From positions 1,798,001-1,862,000 of the forward strand of contig JAKULF010000008.1 in assembly GCA_022661535.1 (NCBI GenBank): 64,000 nucleotides of DNA, given 5' to 3'. A program made the translations under genes and the position numbers. Below are positions 1-11,610 of the stretch, in pieces. The first letter of the stretch is position 1; each line of letters opens with the position of its first letter. The DNA comes from Eutypa lata. Taxonomy: Eukaryota; Ascomycota; Sordariomycetes; Xylariales; Diatrypaceae. The notes below the pieces were generated by a model that was not told the origin of the DNA, did no database searches, and saw only the letters and a list, made by a program, of their open reading frames with translations.

Positions 1-2207
1 TGGATCCCTCAACGAATGAAGATCCAAATCAAAGGGGCTATCCTTGTGGTCCCTGTGGTCCCTGGAGGAGAAAAAACCAATGCAATTTCAGCGCCCATGC
101 TAGGATATGTATGTACAATACACATGTAGTTACTCCCCTCCTTTTAGCGTATGTAGCGTAGCGGGGAAGGGCTAACTACCTATGTACGTAGAGCCCATCG
201 CATGCACTCTTGGGCGCTCTTGGATCTTGGACCTTGGGACTTTGGGTAAGTGGTAAGAGGGACATCGATGGTATGGTTAGGACGGAACGGATAGCTCGCA
301 TGAAGCTAGTAAACCCGAGTGATGTTGTGCTACGATAACGAAGATGATTACCTACAGGTTTATGGTAGATGCGGCACATGTAGATATTAATCTACATACA
401 TACGTAGATGCATACTTGAGTAGCGAATTATGTAGTTGGGGATTTAATGACTTCCAGGTTGATATGGTGTAGTTATGGTAGCACTGCAGCTAAAATATTC
501 GACTTGCGCGCATTGTGGATAATTTTAAGACGTTGCATCGATACTTCATAAGAGATGGGTCCGTCCCCGTTGGATGAAACTAAATTTATTGTTTTTCATA
601 AAAAGAAGTTTTGATAGGGAAATACTCATCTAATGGGACCCCTAATTCGGAGGCTCTTCTACTAAAAAATGGGTAAGCATGAGCCTATTTGGCAGTTAAC
701 TACGAAGTAGAATATCAACTCCATGAAACTCCTATTTCTTGTTATACGAGCTTGCATGCATGCGCATTAAACAATGCCTTACTTTTGTCTCAAGATATGC
801 CCCCCAGGTATATGTAGGTAGGTATGCAACTCTATTAACCACCTATATGTAGTAGCACCTTCTCTTCTACATACAGCACTGAATAGAGAAAGCGTCTTGG
901 TATAGGTAGGTAGGTTCGACATGGCTATGTATGGGAGGTAAATTCTGATTTGTTCCATACCCGAAGCGTGCTAATAAGTAGCATAACTATACCATTCATT
1001 GTAACGTGAGTTTAGGAGAGAGCTCTAAATCCCATATGTAACACCCGTTATCATCTGAAGGCTCTAGCTAATAACTTGAAAAGTCTTAGTATGACCACAT
1101 ATGTCACCGGGCTACTCATATTACGTAGGTCATCATGTTGCTCAACCTTATCTTTCACGTGAGGTCCTTTGTGGTTGACCCAGTTCCCGTGCCAATCAAT
1201 AGTGACCATGTAATTCCTGACTACGTAGTAGTCGGCGGCTGAACAAGAATTAGAAAAACTCACTAGTAAGGAGCATACAAGCTATTTTTGAACTATAAAT
1301 TTGTTAAGATGAAGACAGTAGCTGTGTGAATTGAGGCGGATTAGTTGACGAGCTGGCATATAGTTAGCTAATGACGGAAAGAGTAGTCCGCAATAGAAAG
1401 AGGATAGGTATACTAAACTATCTAACAATATAAGAACTAGTTCTTGCCACGTGAAGACATATTATATGGTCTAGTGACTATGGATGTTAGATATATCAAA
1501 TGGTAGATCCTTCATCTTCATCTTTAAGCTTATTACTTAACCCATTACTGGGTATCACGTTGGGAAGTTGGGATAGCATTTGACTATAATCAGTGATCAC
1601 TCACTGGGTGCTGGGTACCTATTAGCCTATCTAGGCTGCTTAAATCGCATTAACTAGTTCAAATCGCTAGAAAGAACTAATAATTCGATAGCGGTCACCT
1701 AGAATTTTGCTTATCCGTGCTAGTCCAATACATATGTCATATGTACCTACTATCAAATAGAGCTACTAAGCAATACCTTTGTTTGGTGGCCTAAGCTCCT
1801 CTCAGAATTTCCCCAAGCAACGGACTGGTCTTCCTAATCTGTCGATCCATCACACAAACAACATCCACTTACTATCTATTCAATCACGTGATATGTTAAC
1901 AGACGACCAGTCATACGAAAAATTCTCCGTCGCGAATACCCTCATCGAATAGAAGCCTTAATCATCGCCATCGCGTCATGATACCGGTCAGAGTAGTCTT
2001 ATCCGACTTCCTTGACCCTCAGTAAGGTCTTAGTACGTGTTTACATGTTCAAAAGGCCACTTTCTCTAGCGTCGGGCCGATGACGATGATGACGATGATG
2101 ATTTACGTGAATTCCTCTAACTGTGATACTAGATCCTGGCGCCATTTCAGCTCTTACAGCGACGCGAAGGTCCTCTCGACCACCGCCGCGGAGGCGGACA
2201 GTGGCCC
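1..2207. other. intergenic region, no gene seen
   Basis: No open frame here resembles a protein. The stretch is AT-leaning and rich in short GTAGGTA/TACCTAC words, a common feature of intergenic DNA in this window. The last few hundred bases presumably carry the promoter and 5' leader of the bromodomain gene starting at 2208; no specific element could be assigned. Confidence 0.6.
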
Positions 2208-5132
2208 ATGAATAATAATACGACAGCATATACACCTCTCGAGTCATTATTCTTATTTCAACTGCTACCTCAGTACGGTTTTATCAACGGCGCATTCAAC
2301 CGCATCTCCGATGAGCTCAAGAATACCCCCTTGATCCGAGAGCAGGATACCTATGACCCTGCAAGGCTAAGTCCGGATGCGCTCCACGAGCTCGCCCTGC
2401 AGCTGCTGCGGGAAGAGCAGCGAAGAGAAGCCGAAAATGTCGATAAGAATGGGGGTGGGCTGTCACCAACATCTAGGAAAAGGAAGTTACAAAGTCCACC
2501 CTTGCCGACCATCGAAGAAGCCCATAAATATACGGAGAAACTGCCGATTTTAGTTGATAGGCTTTATGCACGATTTCGAGAGAATATTGTTCAACAGATC
2601 CGCGACGATGAACACCGAATCGACGCCATTCAACGGGAGATGGGGGAGATTGAGAAGGATGTAGAGAATAGCAAGATCGATGGTCGACCTCAGACTAAGG
2701 ATGGAATTAAGGATGGAGTTCCTGTTCTTGGGGACTCGAGACCTGTCCAAACGAATGGCCAACCGACACCTACACCATCAGTTCCAGTACTACCAAAGTT
2801 GCCCGAGCACGGGAATAAGGTCGAGCCAACTCGAACACCCACACCCACACCTGCGTCAGTGCCAACCCCTACAACTATGCCACATCCTTCAATCGATAGG
2901 AGACCTCCACAACCAACAGAATCTCCAGCGCCATCGCCTGTAGTACGCCCTCCAAGTGAGATTCACCAGGTCACCCCGGATCGGAGGTCTCAAGAGTCGA
3001 TCCCTCCACCAAACGGGACTACTTCTGTTCTTCAGCATCCGCAAACGGCCCAAGGTTACGGCTCGCGTCCCGCATCTACTACACCACAACCTCCGAATAC
3101 CGAAAGCTTGCAACGGCCTGAGAACTTGGCACAGATTAGAAGCCCGGCTCCTCCACACCCGCCTCAATCTCAATCCCAGACTCAGGCCCAGGCCCAGGCT
3201 CAGGCTCAGGCTCCTGCTTTGAAGTGGGAGCCTCCGTATCAACCAGCGCAGTCTCATCAAACTCCGATTCCATCGCCTCGACCTCCCTATAACCTTGGAC
3301 CAAGCAGACCACCTAGCTATCCTCCGCCCGCAGCAGGTCAACACCAACATACCCAGCCTTATCCTGGCGGTAGACAGGCGCCCACACAGTTCGCCCCACC
3401 ATCCCGAGCTTCGCCACAAACTCCGTCCCAACAATCTCCTCCAGTCCTATTTCCCCCGCATACTGCGCCTCAGTTACCGCCTTCTCTACCATCATTACCT
3501 CCTAATGCAACGCCCGACGGAGTCCCGCAACAAGTCCCGCAGCGTCGACCTTCTGTGCCGACACCTGGCCCGAAACAACCTGGTGTACCGCCTCCTAGCT
3601 ACACACAATCTCAAGTAAAGACTACTCCCGCGCAGGCCCCTATTCGCCCGCCTACTGTGTCGACACCAACTCCACAACCTTCTTTGACAACAGGGAATGG
3701 CCCTGTGTCGGCAGGGCCTTGGCCTCCGCTGCCTAATTCCTCTCGCCCTCCGAAGGTTCCTATACCGCCGCATACGCCAGTCCAGCAGCAGCAACATCAT
3801 CAACAGCCACAGTACCAGAAGCAGGGGGCACCGATTTCTTATCCACCATCGTATGCCCCGGGCGCGCAGATCAACCCTGTCCCCGGGTCAGAACAGCGCC
3901 AACCTCCTCCAACCCACTCCCAACCAATTCGGACACCTCTTTCCGCTCCGCAACCCACACATTCGGCATCCCTATCACAACCGTCACTTGGGCTCAACAT
4001 CTCGTCCCATGTCATTAGGGGTCATGGCACTAAGTGGGTATCGACTCCAACACCTGCGACTCCTCGAATGGAGGGAGATAGTAGCTACTTCGAAGTTGAA
4101 AGTCCGGCGTTCGAGCCCCTAAGCCCGCCTTTGCGGCCAGTTCAGCGCCAGAATGTCTCACCCAATCAGGGTAGTAGGAAAAAGGACGTGCCGAAGATTG
4201 ACACGTCTGCAGCCCGTGCTAAAACGAGGCAGCCACGTAGCACACACAAAGCTACGTCTACATTATTGCAAGCTGAGGGGACACCGACAACTCCGGATAT
4301 TCCTAGGAATAGAATCAAGAAGGAAGAGGCTACCCCTCGAGTTTCCGAGGATGGTGGTGATACGACTGCGGATGAGAGCGTGCAGGGTCGGGTGCAGCAA
4401 CCAACTACGTCCACGGTTCATAAGCGGAAACGTGAAGACAGCCCTATTGATCGAGAGCCTCCAGGACCTCCGACACATGTCCTTTGGACGCGCTCATTCA
4501 ACAAGGTTAGCGCCTCGGCGCTTGAGCAAGTTATCAGTCACCGCCATGCCAATATGTTCGCGCATGCTGTGAAGGAACGTGAAGCGCCGGGTTATCGTAA
4601 CATCGTACTCCAGCCGCAGGACCTGAACAACATTCGTCGAGCTATTAATCAAGGACACAAAGCGGCAACAGTAGCAGCAACAACACTGTCTGATGTTGAT
4701 CCGAATGCCGGCAGTATCTGGTTACCAATATCTGTTGAACTAGTTCCACCGCGCGGTATAATAAATATTGCGCAGCTCGAACGGGAAATTGTGCACATGT
4801 TTGCAAACGCCATCATGTACGCCCCGGACCCTAACCGCGGCTTTGGACCATCGTTTCTGAGGGAGCGGGGCGATAGCTCGGTAGACGACAACGAAGATGT
4901 GCTCGGATACGAAGTTGACGAGGATGCAATCGTCAAGGACACGCGCAGTATGTTCGTTGAAGTCGAGAAGCTGCTTAGCGACCTACGTAACGAAGTAGCT
5001 CGCAACGCCCCACCACCGGTTGGTGGACCCGGTAGTCGTAGTATGAGCTTAATGGGTGGTGAGGCAAGCGCTGCCGAAGACGAGACGGACGAGCTAGCTG
5101 GTGATGCTAAGAGGCGAAGAGTTAGAGGTTAG
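2208..5132 (+). CDS. Bromodomain protein, BRD8/Bdc1-like (probable NuA4 acetyltransferase subunit)
   Basis: A single-exon gene encoding 974 residues. The N-terminus (residues 1-150) opens with AYTPLESLFLFQLL, then a helical, charged, probably coiled segment. Residues about 190-640 are a Pro/Gln/Ser/Thr-rich low-complexity linker. Residues about 755-915 form a bromodomain: the run RNIVLQPQDLNNIRRAI, the WLPISVELVPPRG loop and the LEREIVHMFANAIMYAP helix fit the divergent BRD8-type fold. Basic KKRK/KRRR stretches suggest nuclear import. Known of the family: BRD8 in animals and Bdc1 in fission yeast are bromodomain subunits of NuA4, which acetylates histones H4 and H2A. The NuA4 assignment is inferred from domain order (unusual N-terminus plus C-terminal bromodomain). 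The start at 2208 is the first ATG and the conserved N-terminus follows it directly. Confidence 0.8.
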   Translation: MNNNTTAYTPLESLFLFQLLPQYGFINGAFNRISDELKNTPLIREQDTYDPARLSPDALHELALQLLREEQRREAENVDKNGGGLSPTSRKRKLQSPPLPTIEEAHKYTEKLPILVDRLYARFRENIVQQIRDDEHRIDAIQREMGEIEKDVENSKIDGRPQTKDGIKDGVPVLGDSRPVQTNGQPTPTPSVPVLPKLPEHGNKVEPTRTPTPTPASVPTPTTMPHPSIDRRPPQPTESPAPSPVVRPPSEIHQVTPDRRSQESIPPPNGTTSVLQHPQTAQGYGSRPASTTPQPPNTESLQRPENLAQIRSPAPPHPPQSQSQTQAQAQAQAQAPALKWEPPYQPAQSHQTPIPSPRPPYNLGPSRPPSYPPPAAGQHQHTQPYPGGRQAPTQFAPPSRASPQTPSQQSPPVLFPPHTAPQLPPSLPSLPPNATPDGVPQQVPQRRPSVPTPGPKQPGVPPPSYTQSQVKTTPAQAPIRPPTVSTPTPQPSLTTGNGPVSAGPWPPLPNSSRPPKVPIPPHTPVQQQQHHQQPQYQKQGAPISYPPSYAPGAQINPVPGSEQRQPPPTHSQPIRTPLSAPQPTHSASLSQPSLGLNISSHVIRGHGTKWVSTPTPATPRMEGDSSYFEVESPAFEPLSPPLRPVQRQNVSPNQGSRKKDVPKIDTSAARAKTRQPRSTHKATSTLLQAEGTPTTPDIPRNRIKKEEATPRVSEDGGDTTADESVQGRVQQPTTSTVHKRKREDSPIDREPPGPPTHVLWTRSFNKVSASALEQVISHRHANMFAHAVKEREAPGYRNIVLQPQDLNNIRRAINQGHKAATVAATTLSDVDPNAGSIWLPISVELVPPRGIINIAQLEREIVHMFANAIMYAPDPNRGFGPSFLRERGDSSVDDNEDVLGYEVDEDAIVKDTRSMFVEVEKLLSDLRNEVARNAPPPVGGPGSRSMSLMGGEASAAEDETDELAGDAKRRRVRG

Positions 5133-5661
5133 GGACCTGATACGATAAAATCTCTGCGGTCCGGGACACTCCATTAGAAGCGATGACAGTCCTCGTTTAA
5201 AATGAGCATGAGAAGGCACCTGTTAAATTAATTGTACATCGTCTATTCTCAGATACAGCGCTGTATAGACTCATTTGGTCTTTAATATGAAATGCATTGG
5301 AAGCAATTGAGAATTAAAAAATACCTATGTTATCCATAGATTATGCCTGTTAATGACCCCTTTCCAAGTAGGTAGCTTGTTTATATACGTGAGACTTCGA
5401 CTTGCTGATAGTTCGTACAATTTTCGCTTATTCATTACTAGGATATGGTCTTGATGGTGTATGCACTTATCAGCTACTTACTACCAAGTACCCCACATTT
5501 CTTATCCACATCGCCTCAAAGTACGCCAACCTACAGTAATTAACTAGAGGAGCTTAACGCGTCCGAGCGCGTTCCGTCCAGATTCGATGCTGTAAATTGT
5601 CTGATCTCACTGTCACTGTCTAGCAGTACCCCCAGCAACTCAGATCGGACACCGGTTGAAA
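5133..5661. other. intergenic region
   Basis: 3' flank of the bromodomain gene and 5' flank of the AT-hook gene. No coding segment or RNA gene was recognised. Confidence 0.6.
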
Positions 5662-7798
5662 ATGGCTCCTCGAAGAGTTGTGGCAGATTCTGACGATGAT
5701 GAGGACGATGATACCTTCAGTCCCGTCAAATATCCAACAGATGCGCCTGACCCAGAACCGCTGAGCCCTCTTCATCAACCATCAAGCCCAGTGGACGAAC
5801 TTGCAGATCCAACTTTATTGGAGAGTCGCAGCGGTAGATCACCCAAGACAGACACCTCATTCTTTGTAAGTATCTTTGATGAGCAGCAGAAGGGGGTTCT
5901 TCAGCAATCGCATCTCATCGAGAATATCGTCCGCCAAAGCCAGAAAGCGAGTGCCAGCAGCGAAGACGTGTCGCTGCCCGGGAAGGGCAAGGGAAAGAGC
6001 AAGGCGAAGAACGTTTCCTCAGGAACGGATGTTTCTTCGCCAGTGATCCTGGATAGGCCAGTGAACCACCAGTCGATGTTTAACGAAAATGCGACTCAGC
6101 TCACTACGCCGCGCAAAAGCGCCGGCGGCGAGATGTGGGATGTGCCGAGCAGCGTGGAAAGCTCAAGGGGAAAGAAGAAGACATTAACTACCTACAGCAA
6201 GCGAAAAAGGAGCAATTCGGTTCTAACCACCGGTTCTGCGGGGGCCGCGATATTCAATAACGGCGAAGGGGGCGTTCAAGACGAGGCAGTAGAGGATGTG
6301 GCTGCGGATGACACCCGCCAGGGTGGCGACGAGTTTATTAAACCATCGCCACTACCCGCTCGGAAAAAGTCGAAAGTGTCGCTCTATGACGCCACATCCC
6401 AGAACTCCACAACGTTTTACGTTGCTCAAAGCAATCTCACCACAATGCAGAAACTCGAGTATCAAAAAGTCAATGTACCACCAACGAACCCATATACCGG
6501 AGTGGCTGGATCCTTACCTAATCAAACTTCAACCTGCGCTTCTACGATTGCTTACTCGACACCAAGCCTCTACGCCTCTTCGGGGCCACCATTGCCGTGG
6601 GAAGTAGCAGCTGCCGATCCCCAGCAGCCGGAAACCTCGCAGCATGTGATTGATGTAAGTTCCCCTTGCACTCGCTTTTTTAAAGTATAATCGCAATCTA
6701 ACAAACCATTTCTAGATAACATCTTCTCCCGACGTCATGGCATCTGGGCATGACCTCCGGAAAAAAAGAAAACCTACATCAGCTTCACACGCGGACGCTG
6801 CTTCCCCTCTGCCAGATACTAGTGAAACTCCAGCCAGTCGAAAGAGGAAGAAGAAGTCGCAACGCATAGAGGAAGATGTAGATGAGCTTGGCCAAGACGA
6901 GTCCTGGGATTCAGACACCATCGGCCACCATCGTGAGACATATACGCCTCGGCTTAGTCGAAGACGCTCGAATGCCACGAACATTCATGAAGATGAGACT
7001 GCACAGCAGGAGGAAGTTGAAGAACCCGTGGATGTGGTGGAAATAGGCGTCGAAGAAGAGTCGGAAAACCATATAACTGACATTGTAGCCGACCCCATGG
7101 AGGAGAATTCTGCCTCTAACATACCACCTACGACAGCTTTAGAAGTCCCTGCGGCCACAGAGGGAAAAAATCTACCAACGGCTCAGCCAAAAAAGAAGCG
7201 CGGTCGTAAGAAAAAACAACCGGTAGTTGAAGAAGCCGTCCAAGATGAGCAAACCATCGAGGAACCGGTAGCTCCTGTAGAGCTAGACCCCCCTTTCCAA
7301 GCTGTCGAGGTAGACGATGTTTCGGACAAGCCCAAGAGGAAACGGGGTAGGCCCCGGAAATCAGATCAAGCGAAGGCTACCGAGATAGATGCACCGCCAA
7401 TGCCAGCAGAATCGCCTGAGGATCCCATAGGGAAGAAGACCCTCGATGAAGATTATAATGAGGCCTCTGCTAAGGAAGACGAAGGAAACCCTAAATCAAA
7501 GAAAGCTGCGAAGAAGCAGAAGAAGAAAGACCAGGTTAATGTGAATACCCTGCGAGAGGACGGGAATCTAGCTTTGAAGGAAGTAGACGTCAATTCTATC
7601 ACCCCATCTCGATCAGCGTCATCCGAACCAGTGGGCAAGAAATCAAAAGAAGAACCAGCTGCTGCTGATAACAGCAAAGCAAAACCCAAGACCAAGGAGA
7701 CACCCAAATCGGCCGCGTCTCAATCAAAAGCGCTCTATCGTGTTGGTCTTAGCAAGAAATCGAGAATTGCCCCGTTGCTGAAATGCATAAAGAAGTGA
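5662..7798 (+). CDS. AT-hook DNA-binding protein
   Basis: Two exons, 5662-6654 and 6716-7798, joined in phase 0 across a 61-nt intron (GTAAGT donor, TTTCTAG acceptor), give 691 residues. The ATG at 5662 is used; the upstream in-frame TTG is not a plausible start. The protein is highly charged and mostly disordered. An acidic patch follows the start (DSDDDEDDD). Two AT-hook motifs are visible, KKRGRKKKQ near residue 489 and KRKRGRPRK near residue 537, the latter with the canonical RGRP core that sits in the minor groove of AT-rich DNA. The C-terminus ends in a basic segment (YRVGLSKKSRIAPLLK) that reads like a conserved terminal motif. It is probably a nuclear architectural or chromatin factor; the exact role is unknown. 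Confidence 0.8.
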
Positions 7799-8528
7799 GG
7801 TGGAGACGGGAAGCTGTATAATTAAGGGGAAGATTGGCATGGGACAACTTTTCAACTGGCTTAGTAGTGCAAAACTATGATGTCGCATTATGACTGATGA
7901 TGGCTACGATGGCGTTGTTAACTTGGTGTTCTATCCGCTATATATCTGTATTACAATCCAATGAAGCTATGTAGCAAAGATAGCCATGTGAAATGGACTG
8001 CTCTTACTCTTTGCCCACTGCAGCCTACATATCCCTCCGTGAGAGAAGTGTTAGTAAGTAGGTGTGGATTATAAAGCAGTTAACATTGCGCGGCATAAGG
8101 CTAGACCCCTTAAGAACTTGATTGGGATACAGTGAATAGCGCTATCATATAGAATCACCTATGGGGTATCTGGTTAGTAAACTGACAAGGGAGAGGCACA
8201 TAGACTTTGTAGGTCAGATTAACGTTAAGATGTTAGCTATACCGATCGGGCGTGCTGTAGAAATATCGAAACTACTCAACAACACCACCATGTTTAAGCC
8301 AACCTAACGGATGTTATACTTCGTATACAGCCTAAATAACTGAAAACGAACACCTTGTTGAACATGCTCGAGTTGATTATAGATGCCTGCCGACCATGAC
8401 ACTATCAACCTAGGGCTATGCCGTTCACATGGTCGAAGCATCTTGAACCTCTTTTCGTCCTCATTGCTCCACCGATCTCCTCGCCTCTTCAAGCGTCGCA
8501 CATCATGCCATATTCCTGCGAGAGAATG

Positions 8529-8559
<31 letters not shown>

Positions 8560-8667
8560 CAGGATCGTGACTAGCAGCATCACACTCGCGGTTCTCTCCG
8601 CATTCCTGAGCGTTTTCTTTTTCTCATTCTTTTTCTTCTTAGCTAGAATTACCAACTAGGTACCTAA
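7799..8667. other. intergenic region between convergent genes
   Basis: 3' flanks of the AT-hook gene (+) and the EEP nuclease gene (-). It contains a TA microsatellite at 8529-8555. No coding segment was recognised. Confidence 0.6.
8529..8555. repeat. (TA)n microsatellite
   Basis: About 13 uninterrupted AT dinucleotides between the converging AT-hook and EEP nuclease genes. Confidence 0.95.
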
Positions 8668-10262
8668 CTAATCCACGACGTCGAACGTCGCCGTCACGCC
8701 TAGATGGTCCGTAACCCACGGCTTCTCGAAGTCGAGCGCATCGAATTCCTTGGCGTAACCCTCCCCGTCGAGCTGTACGTCAGCGCCGAACCGCTCGAAT
8801 CGGAGTAGCTTGAGACCGCCGCAGAAGTAGACCTTGTCCACTGTAATAGAAGTAAGGCCAGAGTAGTTAGTGATATGTTTTTTTTTGGGGTCTTTCTGGG
8901 TTATAAAACGTCGTGCGTATGGTTGTGAAGTGCTCGATATCTTCACCGCACTTCCCCCTTTTCCCCTCCCCCGGCCCGATCCTTACCCTTCGTCCCAAAG
9001 ACACGGATGGATGCATACTCTTGTAAAGTAATGAGCCCCTTAACCCCCTTTATCTACCTATATAATCCCTTACCCGAACTCTAGACAATCACTCCCGAAA
9101 CTCCACTTCAGTCTGCTCCCTCACCAGCAAAAGCAGGACTTGAAACAAAAAGAAGAAGAAGAAAAAAAGAAGAAAAAAGGGGGGGATAAAAGAAAAAAAA
9201 GCACAAAAACTCACTCCTCGAGCACCCATACAACTTCCGCAGCCCCGTCGCGGCCTGCTGGCCCCAAGTGAACGCCGCACCGGTGTCCTCGCGGCCCCCG
9301 AGCTCGAGGAACGCGTCCCGCAGCCCGTTATCCGCGTGCAGCGCGCGGTCGAAATCCTGTATCGCGTTGAAGTCGCCGGCGGCCACCGCGCCGTGCGGTT
9401 TTCGTTCTCCTCCTCCTGCCCCTCCAGTCTCGGCCGTTGTTGTTGTTGTTGTTGTTGTTGTTGTTGCTGCGTTGTCGCCACCGCCGTGCATGTAGCCCGC
9501 GAACAGCTTGACCTGGGCCGGGCGCAGGGGCGGGTCCAACGCCAGCGACTCGAGGTGCGTGTTGCAGAGGCGGATCAGCTTTTTTCTTCTCGGCTTCTTC
9601 GTTCCCTTGATAACACTACTGTCACTACTATTGTTGTTGTTATTATCACCATCGCTGGTACCCATCAGCACGTCCACGAAGAACGCATCGCGCTCCATGC
9701 GCGTCTGCGCGTAGTGGACGCGGAACAAGCCCGCGGCGGCGGCGACCGGCAGGCGGCGGTCGACGAGCACCGCGGTCCCGTAGTGGCCCGACGTCCAGTT
9801 CTCGGCGTCCAGGTCCGACAGGTGGAAGTGCGGGCGCACCCACGGCGTTTCTGAGAGTATGCGGAGGTCTGAGGGCACGCATTCTTGGAGGAAGACGACC
9901 ACTGCCGTTGGTGATGGAGAAGAGGAAGAGGAAGAGGAAGAGGAAGAGGAAGAAGGAGAAGAGAGGATCGGTAAGACCAAAGTCTCGAGATGGGCTAGCG
10001 CTGCGATCATGCGCTCATCGGCGTGTGGGAGCATGAAGTCGATGTTCCATGAGAAGAGCGCTAGTCTGCTGAATTCGCCGGTGCCGGTGCCGGTGTCGGT
10101 GTCGGTATCCTTGGGAGTCCCCGGGTGGCGGGGCTCCCAGGTGCTACTACCATCGTTGAAGGAGTAGTACGGCTGCGGGTGCGGCTGGTCCGGCGTCCAC
10201 GGCAGGGAGGACTTCTTAGCCGCCTCGATCCGCTGCATTGCGGTCTTCATCAGCTCATCCAT
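8668..10262 (-). CDS. TDP2-like endonuclease/exonuclease/phosphatase (EEP) family protein
   Basis: Two exons on the minus strand, 10262-9215 and 8840-8668, joined across a 374-nt intron (GTGAGT donor, TTACAG acceptor, phase 1), give 406 residues. All four EEP signatures are present in order: FSWNIDFM, VVFLQEC, GDFNAI and, on the second exon, VTDHLGV carrying the catalytic Asp-His pair. This order and spacing resemble tyrosyl-DNA phosphodiesterase 2, which hydrolyses 5'-phosphotyrosyl bonds left by topoisomerase 2; another EEP phosphatase cannot be excluded. The chosen ATG (10262) has a near-ideal CCACCATGG context. An in-frame ATG at 10334 would add a 24-residue Arg-rich, acid-free leader resembling a mitochondrial presequence. 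The frame carries Ser, Asn and Thr homopolymers coded by GAAGAG- and GTT-type microsatellites (about 9919-9958 and 9436-9470 on the plus strand). Confidence 0.75.
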
Positions 10263-10334
10263 GGTGGTGGCTGCCGTGGCTAATGTGGCCCGAGAACGGA
10301 TCCTGCTGAAGGTGCTTGCGAGCCGGTGGTACAT

Positions 10335-11610
10335 ATATATACGTACTTGTAGATAGGTACGTATTGATGGAACACCATCTGACTGTAATAGGACGGGACC
10401 GATGTTCAAGCTTTGAATATTCCTTGTGGGGGGCTTACACGTTGATATATGTGAGATATAGGTATATGCGTGTGCGTGTGTGTTTAACCTGCTGACGCTT
10501 GCTTGCTTGCTTATGGAGGGGTTTCCCAACACACCTCGGCAAGTATAAGAGTGATTATCTAACTCTAATCGCTTTCTATCGGGCTTAACTAGATCGACTC
10601 CATGGACCCCTTTTCGAAAGTATACAATTCTGAAGAAGTTCAATCTGCTTCATCCTACTTAATAGACACCCAAAATAGATGGTATATGTCGATCACGAAA
10701 TAGGTACCTAGGCATCTTTAACTGGTGCCTGTCTACCAAGATGCTGTTGGTGAGGATCTTAACTATGATAGGCCACAATTAGGGCTGCATATGCATATCA
10801 AGTAGCATTTATTTCAGTCACATTTCTCGTGCGGCTGTGTCTAGAACAAAATATCGAAATGTGTTAAAAGGTTTGCCGGAGCCCGCCTAATTTTTATCTC
10901 TTTTATTCTGTAATGCTATGATGGGTTAACAATAGGGGGTTAGCACTATTAGGCCTGAATCATAATGGTGCATGCTCTCATCATTATAAAAAAATTCTAT
11001 TTTGTCTTCCTTTAGAAAGGTGTTGTCCTACGCAGTAAGCGTGGCCACTCACAGGCCATCTTTACCTGTCTCGCATAATTTGGTGTTGTATTAGAATGCT
11101 GCATTTGTCGCGTTCTCCTGTGCCTAGGCTGTGCTTATTAGCAGCATGAGTTTCAACATAAAACTCTGTCTCGATCATATTCATTTGATCAATGAGATTG
11201 AATAAGTAGCGCTGCCTGCGTTACTGGCCTTGCAACTTTGATAAGTCTTAAAACTGCCAACTTGGTTGACCTCTGGTGCGGTGAGATCTCACAATCATCG
11301 TAAGTGTTGAAGACCGGCAGTGGAGATAAGAAAGCATGACCATATCTTGATTTGACAACCATTCAGAGCTGACTGTTGATCTGTTAGATACCAGTCGACG
11401 CAGATTCTTAACATTCTGCCTACAGTGATTCATACCTTCCGAGTTTTCAAATAATCATATACCTATCTTCCGGACGGGCTGAATAGCGCCGACGAAGACA
11501 TAATTGTGTTCCATCATCACGGGAGTGCATATGGCCCTGGCTCCTTCATATATGATGAGACTTGAGATGTTTCGAATGAACGTTAAAAGTTTGACTACCA
11601 AGATCCCATA
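10335..11610. other. intergenic region
   Basis: 5' flank of the EEP nuclease gene and 3' flank of the RING/TRAF gene (both minus strand). Moderately AT-rich; no coding segment was recognised. Confidence 0.55.

Noticed and set aside
2550..3803. Several antisense and alternate-frame ORFs inside the bromodomain gene
   Set aside because: They arise from the Pro/Gln-rich repetitive coding sequence and have no family features.
11248..11433. Minus-strand 61-codon frame downstream of the RING/TRAF gene as a last exon
   Set aside because: The RING/TRAF frame already ends in a plausible disordered tail, and no acceptor joins in phase to a recognisable motif.
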